Positions 46,476 to 58,026 of a DNA stretch of 64,000 bases are shown piece after piece. Both the position numbers and the translations under genes were made by a program. Position 1 is the first letter of the stretch. Every line of letters begins with the position of its first letter. The notes beneath the pieces are model-generated. The model saw only the letters and a program-made list of their open reading frames with translations, did not search any database and was not told where the DNA came from. Source of the stretch: Trichosphaerium sp. ATCC 40318 (lineage: Eukaryota > Discosea > Flabellinia > Trichosidae). The stretch lies in contig JALMLS010000585.1 in NCBI GenBank assembly GCA_038496445.1, positions 186,001 through 250,000 of the forward strand, read 5' to 3'.

Positions 46476-47134
46476 AAATGGTGCGTTTTATGTTAAATGG
46501 CGCAATCTCTGTAAAAGCGTGATTGTCCATCTTAACCTATAGTGTGGTTTGGTACTGCTCTAAGTGTTTTTTTAGAGTCTACATGAATCTTGGTTTCTTC
46601 TTGTGTACTCTTTCTGACATATTAGGATTTTTTTTTTAGCCAGCAAGGACTAGATGCCTTTTTACTCGTGTTTTCTTTGTGCGGTTATCGCCGACACTCA
46701 ATGACTATGAGAACTGTTTTTACACCCTGTATTACACATTAACTGTTGTATTCAGTGATTTAATGACCACACTGTACATTACAACAAACTCATAACCCAG
46801 AATCAAAAAAACACAAATATGTTCTTCCTTACAGCTACCAACATAGTGTTTTTTTGGATTGCAATCCCTTCGCTTGGATAAGAATCTGTTACTAGTAACC
46901 AGCGCTCTAAAAGAACTGTACTTGTTTACTCCTTGGGCCTTTGTGTCTTCAACATAGCTCATTTATTGTTTTGTTGAATTAGTTAGACGGTTCTTTGTTG
47001 TAATATTCGAAAATTCCTGTTGTGTACTAACGATAAGTCAAACCAATTAGAATTCTCCCTCGTTTTCTACAACAAATCAAATAGCGTAACTAATTTTGGA
47101 ATAACGTCGTAAATTAACCAGCGCAAGCACTAAC
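46476..47134. other. Intergenic region with a possible minus-strand small ORF
   Basis: About 660 bases. A 76-codon minus-strand frame (46962 to 46732; begins MSYVEDTKAQGVNKYSS, includes RDCNPKKHYVGSCKEE and a hydrophobic end) is plausible as a small protein but has no similarity I recognise. Nothing else seen. Confidence 0.3.
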
Positions 47135-48754
47135 ATGAGTAAATCATCTTTTATATTAACAACTGTGGTATTATGCTTATTCGTAGTAAGAACAGTATCA
47201 ATAAGTACGTGGCGTACGACGCACGCTACTAAAGATGTTTTAAAACTAAAAAACCCACAAACTACGTTTAAAACTAACAATTAATCTTTGTCGTAGGCGT
47301 AGGAGATGGAGGAAGCTGTACATACTTTTTCGGGAATACAGACTTTGCTTCCATGTCAAATGAACCAAACAACCCAAACTTTATAGTATCTGATACTGCT
47401 ACTGAATATATAACAAAATTTGGCTTCAATAACTTCTGGAATATCAACATTGACACGACATTGTTTACCTTATCAGTGGACATTGCTTCAGTAAGTATAT
47501 CCTTAGGTGGGATTCACGTACTTACATGCACCTTTGACGACCCAGTTATAGGAGGTAACTATTTTTAGTCCACGTACCAAAAAACACGGGACACATTATT
47601 AGTACTACATTTCCCGAAAACACGGGACAGCATGGCATGCAGTTTCGTATCGAATTTTGATTTTTAGATATATATTGGAATTTTAAGAATATTTGAGAAC
47701 GTTTTTACTCACCTCAGAACCATCTTGTATTTCAATCGGTCTAATGATCATGTATCCATGACGCTATACTTATATTTCCAGAAAACAATTTTTTCTATTT
47801 GTTTATACTGTGCTTAGAAAAAGTACTTACAGTCAAAGACATTTTTTCATATTTTTTTTCACAAACATTCCCAACTCGAAATGTCTCAAAAGCGATGCTG
47901 CCCCAACAACTATTTTAAAATTATTTTAAGCTGTATTTTCTTACCCAATGGTTACCAATTAACTGGCAGCGAATCATTTTAATACAGGAGTCATTGTTAG
48001 CTCAACAAACAAACTGAGCTTTCTTTCCTTAAAACGGTGTTAGTTCTAAATTCTGTGTAGGTTTTACATTTCAATCGTCTAATTTCACTGTCACTGCATC
48101 TAATATAAGCTTCAATAGTACATCATTCACGTGAGTTTGATCTATTTTGACATTTGAAATGTTTACTCTGCATCTAGGTTTGTTTGTCCCGCACAGGCTT
48201 TGACTACAGGTACTTACGCATATATATTTTCAATAGAACCACCACCACCAACTACAGCACCTCCAACACTGCCAACAACGTCACCGCCAACTACATTACC
48301 TCCTACAACATTACCTCCAACTACATCACCTCCTACAACGTCACCGCCAACTACATTACCTCCAACAACATTGCCTCCAACTACATTGCCTCCAACAACA
48401 TTACCTCCAACAACATCACCTCCAACAACAGCGCCTCCAACAACCTTGTCTCCAACCACACCTCCAACAACATCACCTCCTACAACATCACCTCCAAATA
48501 CCACACCTCCAACGACATCACAAACAACACCACCTATAACAACACCTCCAACAACATCACCTCCTACAACATCGCCAACAACATCACTTCCAACATCACA
48601 GGCACCTACACAATCTGTTCCAATAGCATTAACAACTCTACAACCAACCCTACAACCAACCGTTGAGAATTCAACTTCTGCTGCAAATCATTTGAGTTCT
48701 TTTGGCTGCTTGTTTTACTTGTTTTCTATTGTAGCGCTCTGTCTTCAATGCTAA
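47135..48754 (+). CDS. GPI-type surface protein with PPTT stalk
   Basis: ATG 47135 encodes a signal peptide (SSFILTTVVLCLFVVRTVSI). Exon 2 (from about 47297) reads VGDGGSCTYFFGNTDFASMS, FIVSDTATEYITKFGFNNFW and LFTLSVDIAS. Exons between 47.5 and 48.1 kb are poorly resolved; later ones read GFTFQSSNFTVTASNISFNS, with several N-glycosylation sequons. The final exon holds FVCPAQALTTGTYAYIFSIE followed by about 20 PPTTx units and ends NSTSAANHLSSFGCLFYLFS IVALCLQC, a hydrophobic tail consistent with a GPI signal. The same stalk and tail design as the 42.1-45.6 kb gene, on the opposite strand, suggests a duplicated family. Confidence 0.72.
48237..48600 (+). repeat. 15-bp coding minisatellite (PPTTx array), opposite orientation
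   Basis: Tandem units of about 15 bases (CCTCCAACAACATCA type) encode PPTTL, PPTTS and PPTTA. With the 42.85-43.34 kb array on the other strand it forms an inverted pair of related repeats about 5 kb apart, which could support unequal exchange or inversion. Confidence 0.85.
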
Positions 48755-49503
48755 GACTATTCTAAAATAAAATTCTAATACTTGTGCCACATCTCGAATA
48801 TATTTGTTTATCCTTTGAAGGCTACAGTCAGATATGAAAGCATTTGCTAGAATACCAAAGATAAACATGTCTTTCCGCACTTGTATTTTTTATCATGAAT
48901 ATTAGATTATTCGGTACAAGAGCATATACTCCAATAAATAGAAGCTCTATTAATAGCATCATATAACCTTCAAAGTCGCTTTTGACTTGTTTGTTGGAAA
49001 ATAGCTTGATATTGGATAATGAGCAAACATTAGCTTTACAGTCAAGATCTTCAGTCTTTTGTCTATAGTGCCCTTTTGTATCCAGAAAAACATTTCTACA
49101 TGTAAGTCCCTTCTACATTCCATCCATCGGTAGTATACAATCAGTGGTTCACTTTTGAAATTGTTTTCACAACATGTCAATTTAAAGGAGATGCGCTTGG
49201 GAGGTCAAACGCCCAATATTAAGTAGCTGTAATGTATCCACACAAGCTGATTTATTCTACGTTTAAGAACTTGGTGTGGATTGGTAAATGTGGAAAACAA
49301 CATTTTTTCATGAGAAAAAGTGAGATTACGCCGTTGTCTTTGTTGATTATGTCCAAACGCTTGAAATGTTCATGTGCTCAAACAGCAAGTATATATATTT
49401 TGGCTATCCTGTGTGGTTTTATTTAGAAACACTAGAGATACCGCAGCATAGTATTGTTTATTATCTTACTTGAGATATTTGTTGTTTTTATTTGAATTAT
49501 GTT
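48755..49503. other. Convergent intergenic region
   Basis: Between the 3' ends of two surface-protein genes. On the minus strand a stretch of about 76 codons (49103 to about 48875: CRNVFLDTKGHYRQKTEDLD, SDFEGYMMLLIELLFIGVYA) is open but lacks ATG. It may be a remnant exon. A plus-strand frame 49232-49426 has an ATG but no support. Confidence 0.35.
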
Positions 49504-52436
49504 CTAACAACATTTTAGTTTACCTCTTTTATGTGCTATGTAAATTGCTATAAAAGCCGCAATGGCTATAGCTAAAAATACAACTACAGCAGCACCAACA
49601 CCATAATAAAGTGTTGGTACACCATCATCTTGATCAACTCTTCCATTACAAGAAGATATCAAGACAATAAGAGAAGCTATTTCTAAAATTGAGTCTGTCT
49701 GACAAGTATCCATATCAGGACTTGTAACTGTTACATTAATATCACCACTAGCACACTGTTGTGCAAAAGTGAGTAATGTAAAGTTACCTTGTTGTACTAC
49801 AGAATCAAAAGTTGTCTTGTTTTCGAATGATACAGCTATACTAGAGATGTTTGGACAATGTGTAACGTTGACTGGCCTTGCACTGTTTCTGAAGATGACT
49901 TGTATGTCATCAAAGGTAGCATTAAGTGGGAGATTAACAATTACATCATTGATAATAATAGTAAATGTTCTCCGTGTTACAGGTGCTGTTGATTCTGTAG
50001 GAGAAGCTTCAGGTGATACAGGTGAGGTTGGAGGTAACGCTTGAGGTGCCACTGATGTTGGAGGCGGTTGAGGTGCGTCTGTTGTTGGTGATTCTGTTGG
50101 TACTGGTGTGCATGAGAAAACACCGATTGATTCATTATAAAATATCATGTTAGCCGAGTCATCATCGAACATTGCAACAACCTAAAGAAAGACAAAAATG
50201 AACACAAAAAAAAAACAAGAAAAGAAATGGTAAAAAACAACTCTGTTCGTACTGTTACAACACACTCTAATGGATCATATGTGGCTTCTAAGTCTGTAAT
50301 GGTAACAGCACTACTTGTTAGTATATTTGCCGCAAAGGGAGTAAGAAACACATTAGAGACAGGCTAGGCAGTAAATAAGTTTGGACACCAATCTACGTTT
50401 ACTCGAGTAGCGGGTAGAATTTCTTTGAGAAACAAAAAACGTACATCATAGCCATTGATTGTAACACTTGAATTTGAGTCTGCATATACGACCAATAGTA
50501 TTTTAGGTATACTGGTCGTCAATACAATAACATCAGATACTAGATTACTTTGTTCTAGTGAAGATACCAAAAAAAGAGTGTCCTCAGTGGTATCAAAAGG
50601 TTCATTCTGAGAAGAGCAATCTGCTTTAGTGTAAAACATTTGTAGCGAGATCTCCGTAGGAACAAAACTGTACAAGATATCTTCATAGAATACAGTAGAG
50701 ATGCTAACGGGTTCTTCTGATACAGTAGCAGCTATATGTGTGTCACCAAACACCTGTAAAGAAAAATTAGTCTTAGAAGAGTATTAGATAGTACTTTTGA
50801 TTGTGAAGCTTCCACTTTCGCATACATAATATCATAGGATCCTAGCATGTTTGGAGCACTTATAGTCTTTACAAAGCACCCTGGTGCATTCATATGAGTA
50901 ATATCATGATTGTAGTTACCAGTAGGCTTAGCTAAAAGATAAAATGTTAACAAAGCGTTTTTCTGGAAAAGTTATCCTATTTTGGACACTTGTTAACGTA
51001 CTTCTATTGAACATAATACGCTCATGAGAAACTTCCCTACTGATCATATAAAAATATGAATCATTAGAAGGAAATTCTACATTTATAAGAAACCTTTCGT
51101 TTCCAGAAGCTAAAAGGAAATAAGCTACAACAATATAAATAAATTTCAAAAAAATGTCTAGCCGAGTTCTTCCGACTATTATGAAAATACTCTCACTAAG
51201 CACGTGGTACAAAGGGAACGACTAAAAAAATTGCAAAAGAAAATTCGAAAGCAAGAATCTATCAAAGCACATGTGCTTAACAACAGTTTTTTTCGTAGAA
51301 CAAGAAATGCACAATAATATTTAAACGAGTCTAAAATAACAAAAACTGTTCCTTGAGCAAAGTTCTAGTGTACCTTCAAACTCTTGTTGGTCAAACACCA
51401 CAAAGTAATTTACATCTGCAGAAATATTTCGATCTAGAAACGCCGTTTTGTTGTCGAAACTAAGTGCCTAAAGGTCACGTGAGATATTACTTTCTAGACA
51501 AATTTTATCCTTTTCTGGAAACCAAAAATAACGTTAACAGAAACACTAGAGTATGGTAGAGTACTTCCGTGAGGTGGAGAACACAAAATAAGAATTTAAG
51601 GGAACAATCAAGTTTCATGGAACGTGACCAACACAGGAAAATAAAAGGAAAGTTTGCAGTTTCCTTTGTACTAGCACAATACTAGAGCAGTATATATGAG
51701 CGTAGTAATAGTGTTTAAACTCACATAGTCACCTGGAATGGATGTATAAACTTGTAAACTGTAAAAAGCGTACAAATTCCCCAGAGAGGCCAGCAAAGGC
51801 ATACTCGAGCATTCCAAGTATTGGATTAATATATAAAAATGCCACTGCATTTTTTCCAAATTTCACCGTTGGACTAGTACTGACATCCCTAATACCTATG
51901 CCAACACGATTGTTTTCTCCCAAAAAGAAGCCTAACATGGTTTTAAAGTTGTTTTACAGCGTGTCGTTAAAAAAAATCAAACAAGCGTAAAAATAGTCAT
52001 ATGACATGTAAGTCACGCTATTATAGCATTTGAGGGTTTTGTAGAGGTATGTTATTGAATACAGTCGCAAATAAGCATAATTTTAGTTTATCGACGTACC
52101 AGGAGGTTCTGCTGCTTCAATTAGAACAAAGTTGTTTGCTTTTGCTACCGGCAAAGGTAAGTAAATCACGTAAGGATTCATTTTCTTGATTGTACCTTCC
52201 ATGACCCTAAAATACCATGGCGTGTCTCCTGGAGTACCGTACGTAACAACTAACGTAGCAGCGGGTTCCATAAACTCGTTGATCTCGGAAGCATTCAAAA
52301 AAACATTAAACTGTGGGTTAGAGAACACTGCAACAGCGCCTTTAGGGAATACGTCAATAAATTAATAGAAAAAAGCTTTCAAGCTTACTATTCGCGTAAC
52401 TAAGCACTATAAACGCTAAAATCGTATAAGAGCGCA
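49504..52436 (-). CDS. Type I membrane surface protein
   Basis: ATG 52436 gives a short signal peptide (MRSYTILAFIVLSYA). Phase-consistent exons then read VAVFSNPQFNVFLNASEINE FMEPAATLVVTYGTPG, FFLGENNRVGIGIRDVSTSP, ALSFDNKTAFLDRNISADVN, ASGNERFLINVEFPSNDSYF and VFGDTHIAATVSEEPVSIST. A Pro/Thr/Ser-rich spacer (PTTDAPQPPPTSVAPQALPP) and a domain with many N-glycosylation sites (RTFTIIINDVIVNLPLNATF; THCPNISSIAVSFENKTTF) precede a single transmembrane helix (VGAAVVVFLAIAIAAFIAIY) and a short basic, di-Cys tail KRGKLKCC (possible palmitoylation). Stop at 49504. Third member of the local surface-protein cluster, but TM-anchored and with a shorter spacer. Ligand unknown. Confidence 0.72.
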
Positions 52437-53036
52437 TTAATTGCTTGGTGTATGACGATGTTGTATTATTCGAATAGTGAAAAAGTCCGTCGAAATCAAA
52501 GTCCCAATTTGGCGGTTTGGGAGTAACTTACGTTGTTTTTGTCCGGTGTTGAAGACGAAATACGTTAGTTGGAGCCTATGCTCGGTTATGCATTGAAGAA
52601 ATATCCAAAGAAGTGCAGGAAAAAAGAATTCGTATAATATCCAGAAATTACTACGATTACAAGTTCCTTTAATATTACCGTAGCAAGTGCAGAGCAAACC
52701 CGTATCTATAACAACATAAACGATTGCTATCCATCCCCATTCAGTTCTCGTATTGGAAAGCGTACTTAGAAGGTTGCTGGCGCTTGTACAAACAAAACAT
52801 ATTGCATAAATCGAGCGTCACATCACATTTCGTTGCTGACACTGGACATTGAAACAACTTTAGCACATGGTGAGGTACCAAATGAATTTGAGCTTGGCTT
52901 TCACTATAATTTGTCTTCAAGATAATCGCGGATGTTTACAGCTACTTAGTGACAAGGCTTGCGTGATATTGAAAAAGGAGATATTTTCCTTGGTGCAACA
53001 TGCTTGTTGTTTGGGTGGAAATGAAAACAGTTTTAT
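52437..53036. other. Intergenic region
   Basis: About 600 bases between the surface-protein start and the GH5 stop, both on the minus strand. No convincing gene: frames on both strands are short and without family features. Confidence 0.45.
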
Positions 53037-54814
53037 TTATCCACAGTTTTGCGTACACTTTTGTATAGCTTGTAAGTCCTCAAGTAGTTTTGGAAGTGCT
53101 GCTTCGCTCCAATCCATGTTCAGTATTCCATAACTCTCCTCATGACCAAACTTTCTTCCTTTACCAGATGACTGTGTCCCATCAATTGCCCAATAACCCC
53201 ATTCAAAGTCAGCTTCGTGCAAGTATCGCATCAAATAACCCCACCAAAGGCCATTTCCTTTTGTACTATTCACACATGATAGAGACGTATGACACGTGCC
53301 AAATTCGCCAACCTAAGTATTTAATGCTTAGTTATCCGGCTAGTTTTAATGTTGAGGTTGTGTACCCACACAGGTGCTGTGAATGGTTTGTTTTGTGTTA
53401 CAATGTATCCCCAGTTATCACCTACTTTCGTCTTAAAGCTATCATAAGTCAACGTTGACGGGAAGTCCCATGGATAATCATGAGCTTCATAAACTACTCT
53501 GTTTGGTACTGACAGGCTTATTGGATGATCATAAACACCTACAACGACATAAGAGAACAAGCAAAGACTGAAACCAAAACCAAAAAAACAAAAAGAACCA
53601 AACCTGTTAAATCCAGAGCGTAATTTAAACCTTCAACAATGATGAGTACTTCAGAGTTGATTTTTAGAATTTCCTCAGCAACCATTGTAGCAGCTGCATG
53701 CCAATCATTTGTACCACCTTTAGCCCAGTTTGGAGATTTACAATTGCCGCCATTGTAGTCACATGCTTCACGAATTTCGTTCCTCAAGTCACAACCAATG
53801 ACGTTTTTGTTGGTTTTGAATTGCGTCACTATTGATTTCCAAGCATTTACCCATGCGCTCTCAGGGAAACGTGAGTTATACCTAAAAGCAATACATTTAA
53901 TAAATAAACTACAAACATATTCTCAACACACCATAGCCCGTTTTCGTCATTTCTATAATAATGTTAGATTGCGAACAAAACCAATTAAACAAATGTATTG
54001 AAAAGCTGTCAGAAAAAAAGTGTAAGAAAATCAATTTGACGAGTCAGTACTCACTAATACGTTTTTCTGGAATTTTACTTGATAGGAAACGTGATTTTTG
54101 ACACTACTAGAACGTACTTTGAACAACACCAATCAGCGTCACTTGCGTGGTTATCAAGGATGACCATTACACCAATACTTGTCAAGCTATCGACAATATC
54201 TGCGAATATATCTCTAGCTGTACGACCTACCAGATCGGTGTTTTGTGCCAGAACTGTCTTATTCGATACAACTGGATTATTATTCCACATCTCAACGCTC
54301 CAAGGTAACCGAACACAGTTAAAACCCATCGATTTGATGGTAGCTGCTATTTTGTTTCGTGGCTGTGCTTGAAGGCCGCCAACAACAAAGTCTTTTTCTT
54401 CAGCACCATACCAATTGACCTAAACATTGTCAGTATCAGCAAGTGCACGTGGTTTGAAAAAAAGAGCATGAAAAGTTCCATGTAACTTTACGACCAATGG
54501 AAAATTGTAACGAACATTATTCCGGTCGTAAAGCACAGCCCTCAACAAGAACAACTCATGAAATAATCGTGGCGGTGAAAAAAGTGAGTTAATTTCGATT
54601 GGCGGCCTGTTTTTTTTGTATTTGGTTAAACGTACGCAAGCCAATTTTACGCGCTTTCCCTGCTCGTTTACAATCCATCTACCGCTCGTATGAAGGAAAC
54701 TATTTACTAAAAATCACGTGGGTAAGCTTATTGCGTTTTATTATGCGCAGTCATCGTACCGAGCGTAGAAAGTAATAATACTGTTAGTATAACGCTAAAG
54801 CAGTGTTTAGTCAT
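53037..54814 (-). CDS. Secreted glycoside hydrolase family 5 (cellulase-like)
   Basis: ATG 54814 encodes a signal peptide (CFSVILTVLLLSTLG). Exons read SGRWIVNEQGKRVKLACVNW, GAEEKDFVVGGLQ, IKSMGFNCVRLPWSVEMWNN, IGVMVILDNHASDADWCCS, KNVIGCDLRNEIREACDYN, EVLIIVEGLNYALDLTGV, VYEAHDYPWDFPSTLTYDSF, VWVGEFGTCHTSLSC, and EADFEWGYWAIDGTQSSGKG. The acid/base Glu lies in DLRNEIREA, the nucleophile Glu in VGEFGT, and NHASD, YEAHDYPW and GYWAIDG line the TIM-barrel cleft, all as expected for a retaining GH5 endoglucanase or related beta-glycanase. Stop at 53037-53039. About 440 residues, so it is a single catalytic domain without a cellulose-binding module. Probably digests plant, algal or bacterial polysaccharides outside the cell or in food vacuoles. 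Confidence 0.9.
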
Positions 54815-55407
54815 TCTTCGCTAAATTTCTGAGCGAAATGAACAGAGTAGAAATTTAATGATTTTTACGTTAAGTTTTTACAAGTCTTCTACGAGTCAAT
54901 GCTCCAGCCTCGCTCCCGCACCTAGCGCACACCGTTGGCTACCAAAGAGCTCAACCCAAACTCACTGCGTATACCACAGATTTATTAGGCCTTGTGAACC
55001 TGTCGACTTCGCAGGCCAACCTGAGATACAAATCCGGCCCATGTCGCCTGAGCGAAACGTTTTTGTTTGAATCAACGAGTTATTGTAAGACGTTCTTACT
55101 ATCTATGCATCTCATTATTGAGTAAGTGAAACTACGGCAAATATTGCAATAACAAGGGTGTTAATGACAGACATGTTGTTGATTACAATCAACATTAGAA
55201 AAAAGCTACTTCAAACGTTCCTACTAATTCTGTATGTCCCTGTCACAAGACTTTTCCATCATGTACAATCCAATGAATGTATTACTATTCCAAAACCAAG
55301 ATACACTTCTATCACAAGCATCATCGAAAGAAAGCAAAGGCAAGAAATACATTTAAACTTTTTTTTTTATTTCAGTTTTTTTTTTTGTCATTAATTTAAA
55401 TTTTGTG
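54815..55407. other. Intergenic region with a less AT-rich open frame
   Basis: A 70-codon plus-strand frame (54858-55070) and an overlapping alternative frame lie in a patch visibly richer in GC than its surroundings (54880-55060). Neither frame gives a recognisable protein, and I see no tRNA or rRNA structure. The GH5 promoter, with CACGTG at 54712, lies just inside the gene's 5' part. Confidence 0.35.
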
Positions 55408-57452
55408 TTACACGACGTATTCAATATCAATTTGACCATTCTTATACCTCCTATGCTGTACAAGAACACTCTGTTCATTCCATACTTTATACTCACCATT
55501 CTTTTGTCCATTTACAAAATAAAGTAACATAGAGCAAACACCATTTGCATGCCAGTTTTTACATTCTCCTTCCGATTTACCGTTTTTCCAATAAGATAAA
55601 ATCTTTAACTGTCCATTATCATGCCACTCTTTATACTCACCTTCAATCTTTTCATCTTTTTCATTATACAATTTCTTTACTTGTCCATTTAAGTGCCATA
55701 CTTTAACTTGTCCTCTATTCTTACCTTGTGTTGTCCATAAACAACGTAGTTGACCTGTATCATACCACTCTTTTGTCTCACCTTGTTCAACTCCTTGAAT
55801 AAAATGTCTTTCAAAAAATTGTTTACCATTAGAATGCCATTCTCTACTAACACCTTCTTCAAGTCCGTTCTCGTATACTTCACATATTTTAATCGTACCC
55901 ATCTCATGCCATTCTTTATAAGAACCATGAACCATACCATCTTTATAAGTACATTCAACACTAAGTGTATCATCCCTATACCACTCTTTATAAGGTCCAT
56001 CTTTCTCTCCGTGATTATAATGACAAAGTAAAGACATTGCACCATTATCATGCCAGTTTTTACATTCTCCATGTGTTTTACCTTTAACCCAAAAAGAAAG
56101 AATCTTTAGTTGACCATTGTCATGCCATTCTTTATATTTTCCTACAATCATACCGTCTTTTGCTGTATAAAGCTTTTTTAACCTTCCATTCTCATGCCAT
56201 ACACGTATTTCTCCTTCTTGTCCGTCTCCTTTAAGTTGTTCTAGTATTTTAAGTTGTCCATTCTTATACCATTCTTTACATAATCCTTCTTTTTTATCTT
56301 CAACAAAAGTACATAAAAGTTGTAAATTTCCGTTTAAATGCCAGTTTTTACACTCTCCTTCTGTTTTACCTAATAAAAAACGTGGTTTAGAATCAGCGTG
56401 TCAAGGACGATGGGACTATTTTTTTGTGAAAACAAAAAAAAGTACACGTGTCAGACGAGAATTTTTTGAATGAACTGACACATTTTATAACGCAATATTT
56501 CGAAAGTATACGGAGTTTCCGATCTGTCAAATGGACGGATAAAATAAAATTTTGATTTAAAGTGTCAATACGTTATCACATAAATTAGGAAAATAGCCCG
56601 TAGTTGAAAAAATTACTTGACGTGTTGTTGTCAACAAGGAAGCTTGTAAAAACCAGAAAAAAAAGAGAAAAAAAAAAAAAAGAAAGAAAGAGTTTAGTAT
56701 TTACCGTTATGCCAATGAGATAGAACCTTAAGGTTACCATTTACATGCCATGATTTATATTCACCTTCTATAAAATCATTCTTTGCTACAAACTCTTTAA
56801 ACATTTGTCCATTTCCATGCCACTCTGTACACTTTCCTTCTAATTTTCCTGCTTTATAGAAAAACTGTGTCGCTATTTGACCAGTATCATACCTGTATAG
56901 TAATTATGTTAACAAAGAGTTAAAACATTAGAGTAATTGACAACCAAAGGCGAGTACAGTGGAGCAGTAGTTTGGTAATAGTTCTAAGCAAAAGAGTACG
57001 CAAGACTTCGAACTTTTTTTCGTTTGATTTTTTTTTTCGTTTTTTTCGGCTTTTTTTTCAAAAACATTTCGTTGTACGATATTGCTTACCACTCCATGTA
57101 CTCGCCATCAGTTACATTGGCAGTATAAGAACAAGCCAAGCTTAAATTCCCATTGTCGTGCCATTTTTTGTACGGTCCGTCTAATTTATCGTTTTTTCTG
57201 TAGCACTCTTGTATCAGCGTTCCATCTGCGTTCCATTCCCTGAACAATCCATCTCTTACGCCGTTTTTGAAGTTGCCAATTTTCATTATTTTATTACCAG
57301 ACCAAACATGCCATTTTCCGTGTTTTTCGAGCCTTTGGTTAAAGTGCGTAGCGGTGGCGAGGGATTTGCATAGTTGTGGGTACGTAAAGTAGATTTCCTT
57401 GTCTATGTTGAAAATGACTTGGTGAAGGTCTTTGGGGAGCGCAATAAGGGAT
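55408..57452 (-). CDS. F-box-like protein with MORN_2 (YwqK-type) repeats
   Basis: The first recognisable exon (57452 downward; start codon not found) reads IALPKDLHQVIFNIDKEIYF TYPQLCKSLATATHF, an F-box-like N-terminus, then GKWHVWSGNKIMKIGNFKNG. About 20 repeats of 22-24 residues follow, with consensus GxYKEWHDNGQLKxLxxYKNGK (DGLFREWNADGTLIQECYRK; EGEYKSWHVNGNLKVLSHWH; HGECKNWHDNGAMSLLCHYN), continuing through introns near 57.09-56.89 and 56.70-56.37 kb to the C-terminus QIDIEYVV, stop at 55408. MORN_2 repeats form extended beta-hairpin arrays and occur in bacteria, protists and amoeba-infecting giant viruses; F-box plus MORN is a combination typical of the viruses. It is probably a binding protein, possibly an SCF adaptor. 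Confidence 0.8.
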
Positions 57453-58026
57453 CTAGGCTTGTGTTACGGCATTGCGTATTACTTTTTTCTCAAACTGCTT
57501 TAACACGACGTGTAGCAATTATACAATGACTAAAACACAGTAGTTGCGTGTTGTAGTACATTGTAAAAAGCGGCTACGCTGTGAATAGGTCGTCTACCCG
57601 GAGAAACGAATTGTACGGCATATATACGTGTTTTAATACCAGTGAAAGTGTTTTGTGGAAAAGTTAAAAAAAAATGCAACAAATACCACGCGAAAATACT
57701 GTTTGTATTTATGTGGCGTTATGAAGCTCTAGTTTTCTCCAAAAAAACAGCGTTGATTTAAAATGATCAACACATCAGCTTTAACGTACAGTATACTCTC
57801 GTGCGAGTTCGTGAATTGACGCTTGGGGTTTGGTGGGTCCATTTAGCGGACTAGGATCTCGTATGTCGCGTTGCCAATACAATACACTAAATAACGCAAA
57901 TACAACAGTCCTTTACTCCCAACCAAGCTGTAGAGATAATCATTACTTATTCAACGCTATTTTGGGTGGCTTAACAAAGAGCGGATTTACATTTTTTTAT
58001 TTACATTTATTCTTGTCTACAGTGTT
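57453..58026. other. Intergenic region
   Basis: AT-rich, about 570 bases upstream of the MORN gene. It should contain its first exon or promoter, but no phase-consistent ATG exon was found. An ATG frame at about 57560 on the minus strand (MYYNTQLLCFSH) is a weak candidate. The plus-strand frame 57830-58183 mostly overlaps the next gene antisense. Confidence 0.35.

Noticed and set aside
47576-47635. Two copies of an AACACGGGACA sequence
   Set aside because: A short direct repeat within the unresolved middle of a surface-protein gene; too little to call an element.
48184-48666. 160-codon Asn/Thr/Ser-rich frame and an antisense Val/Gly frame (48214-48504)
   Set aside because: Both are alternative readings of the PPTT minisatellite. 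The PPTT frame has the upstream exons and the hydrophobic tail.
55689-56072. 127-codon minus-strand frame rich in Met/Lys/Val
   Set aside because: Frame-shifted reading of the MORN repeat exon, open only because the repeat unit lacks stops in that phase.
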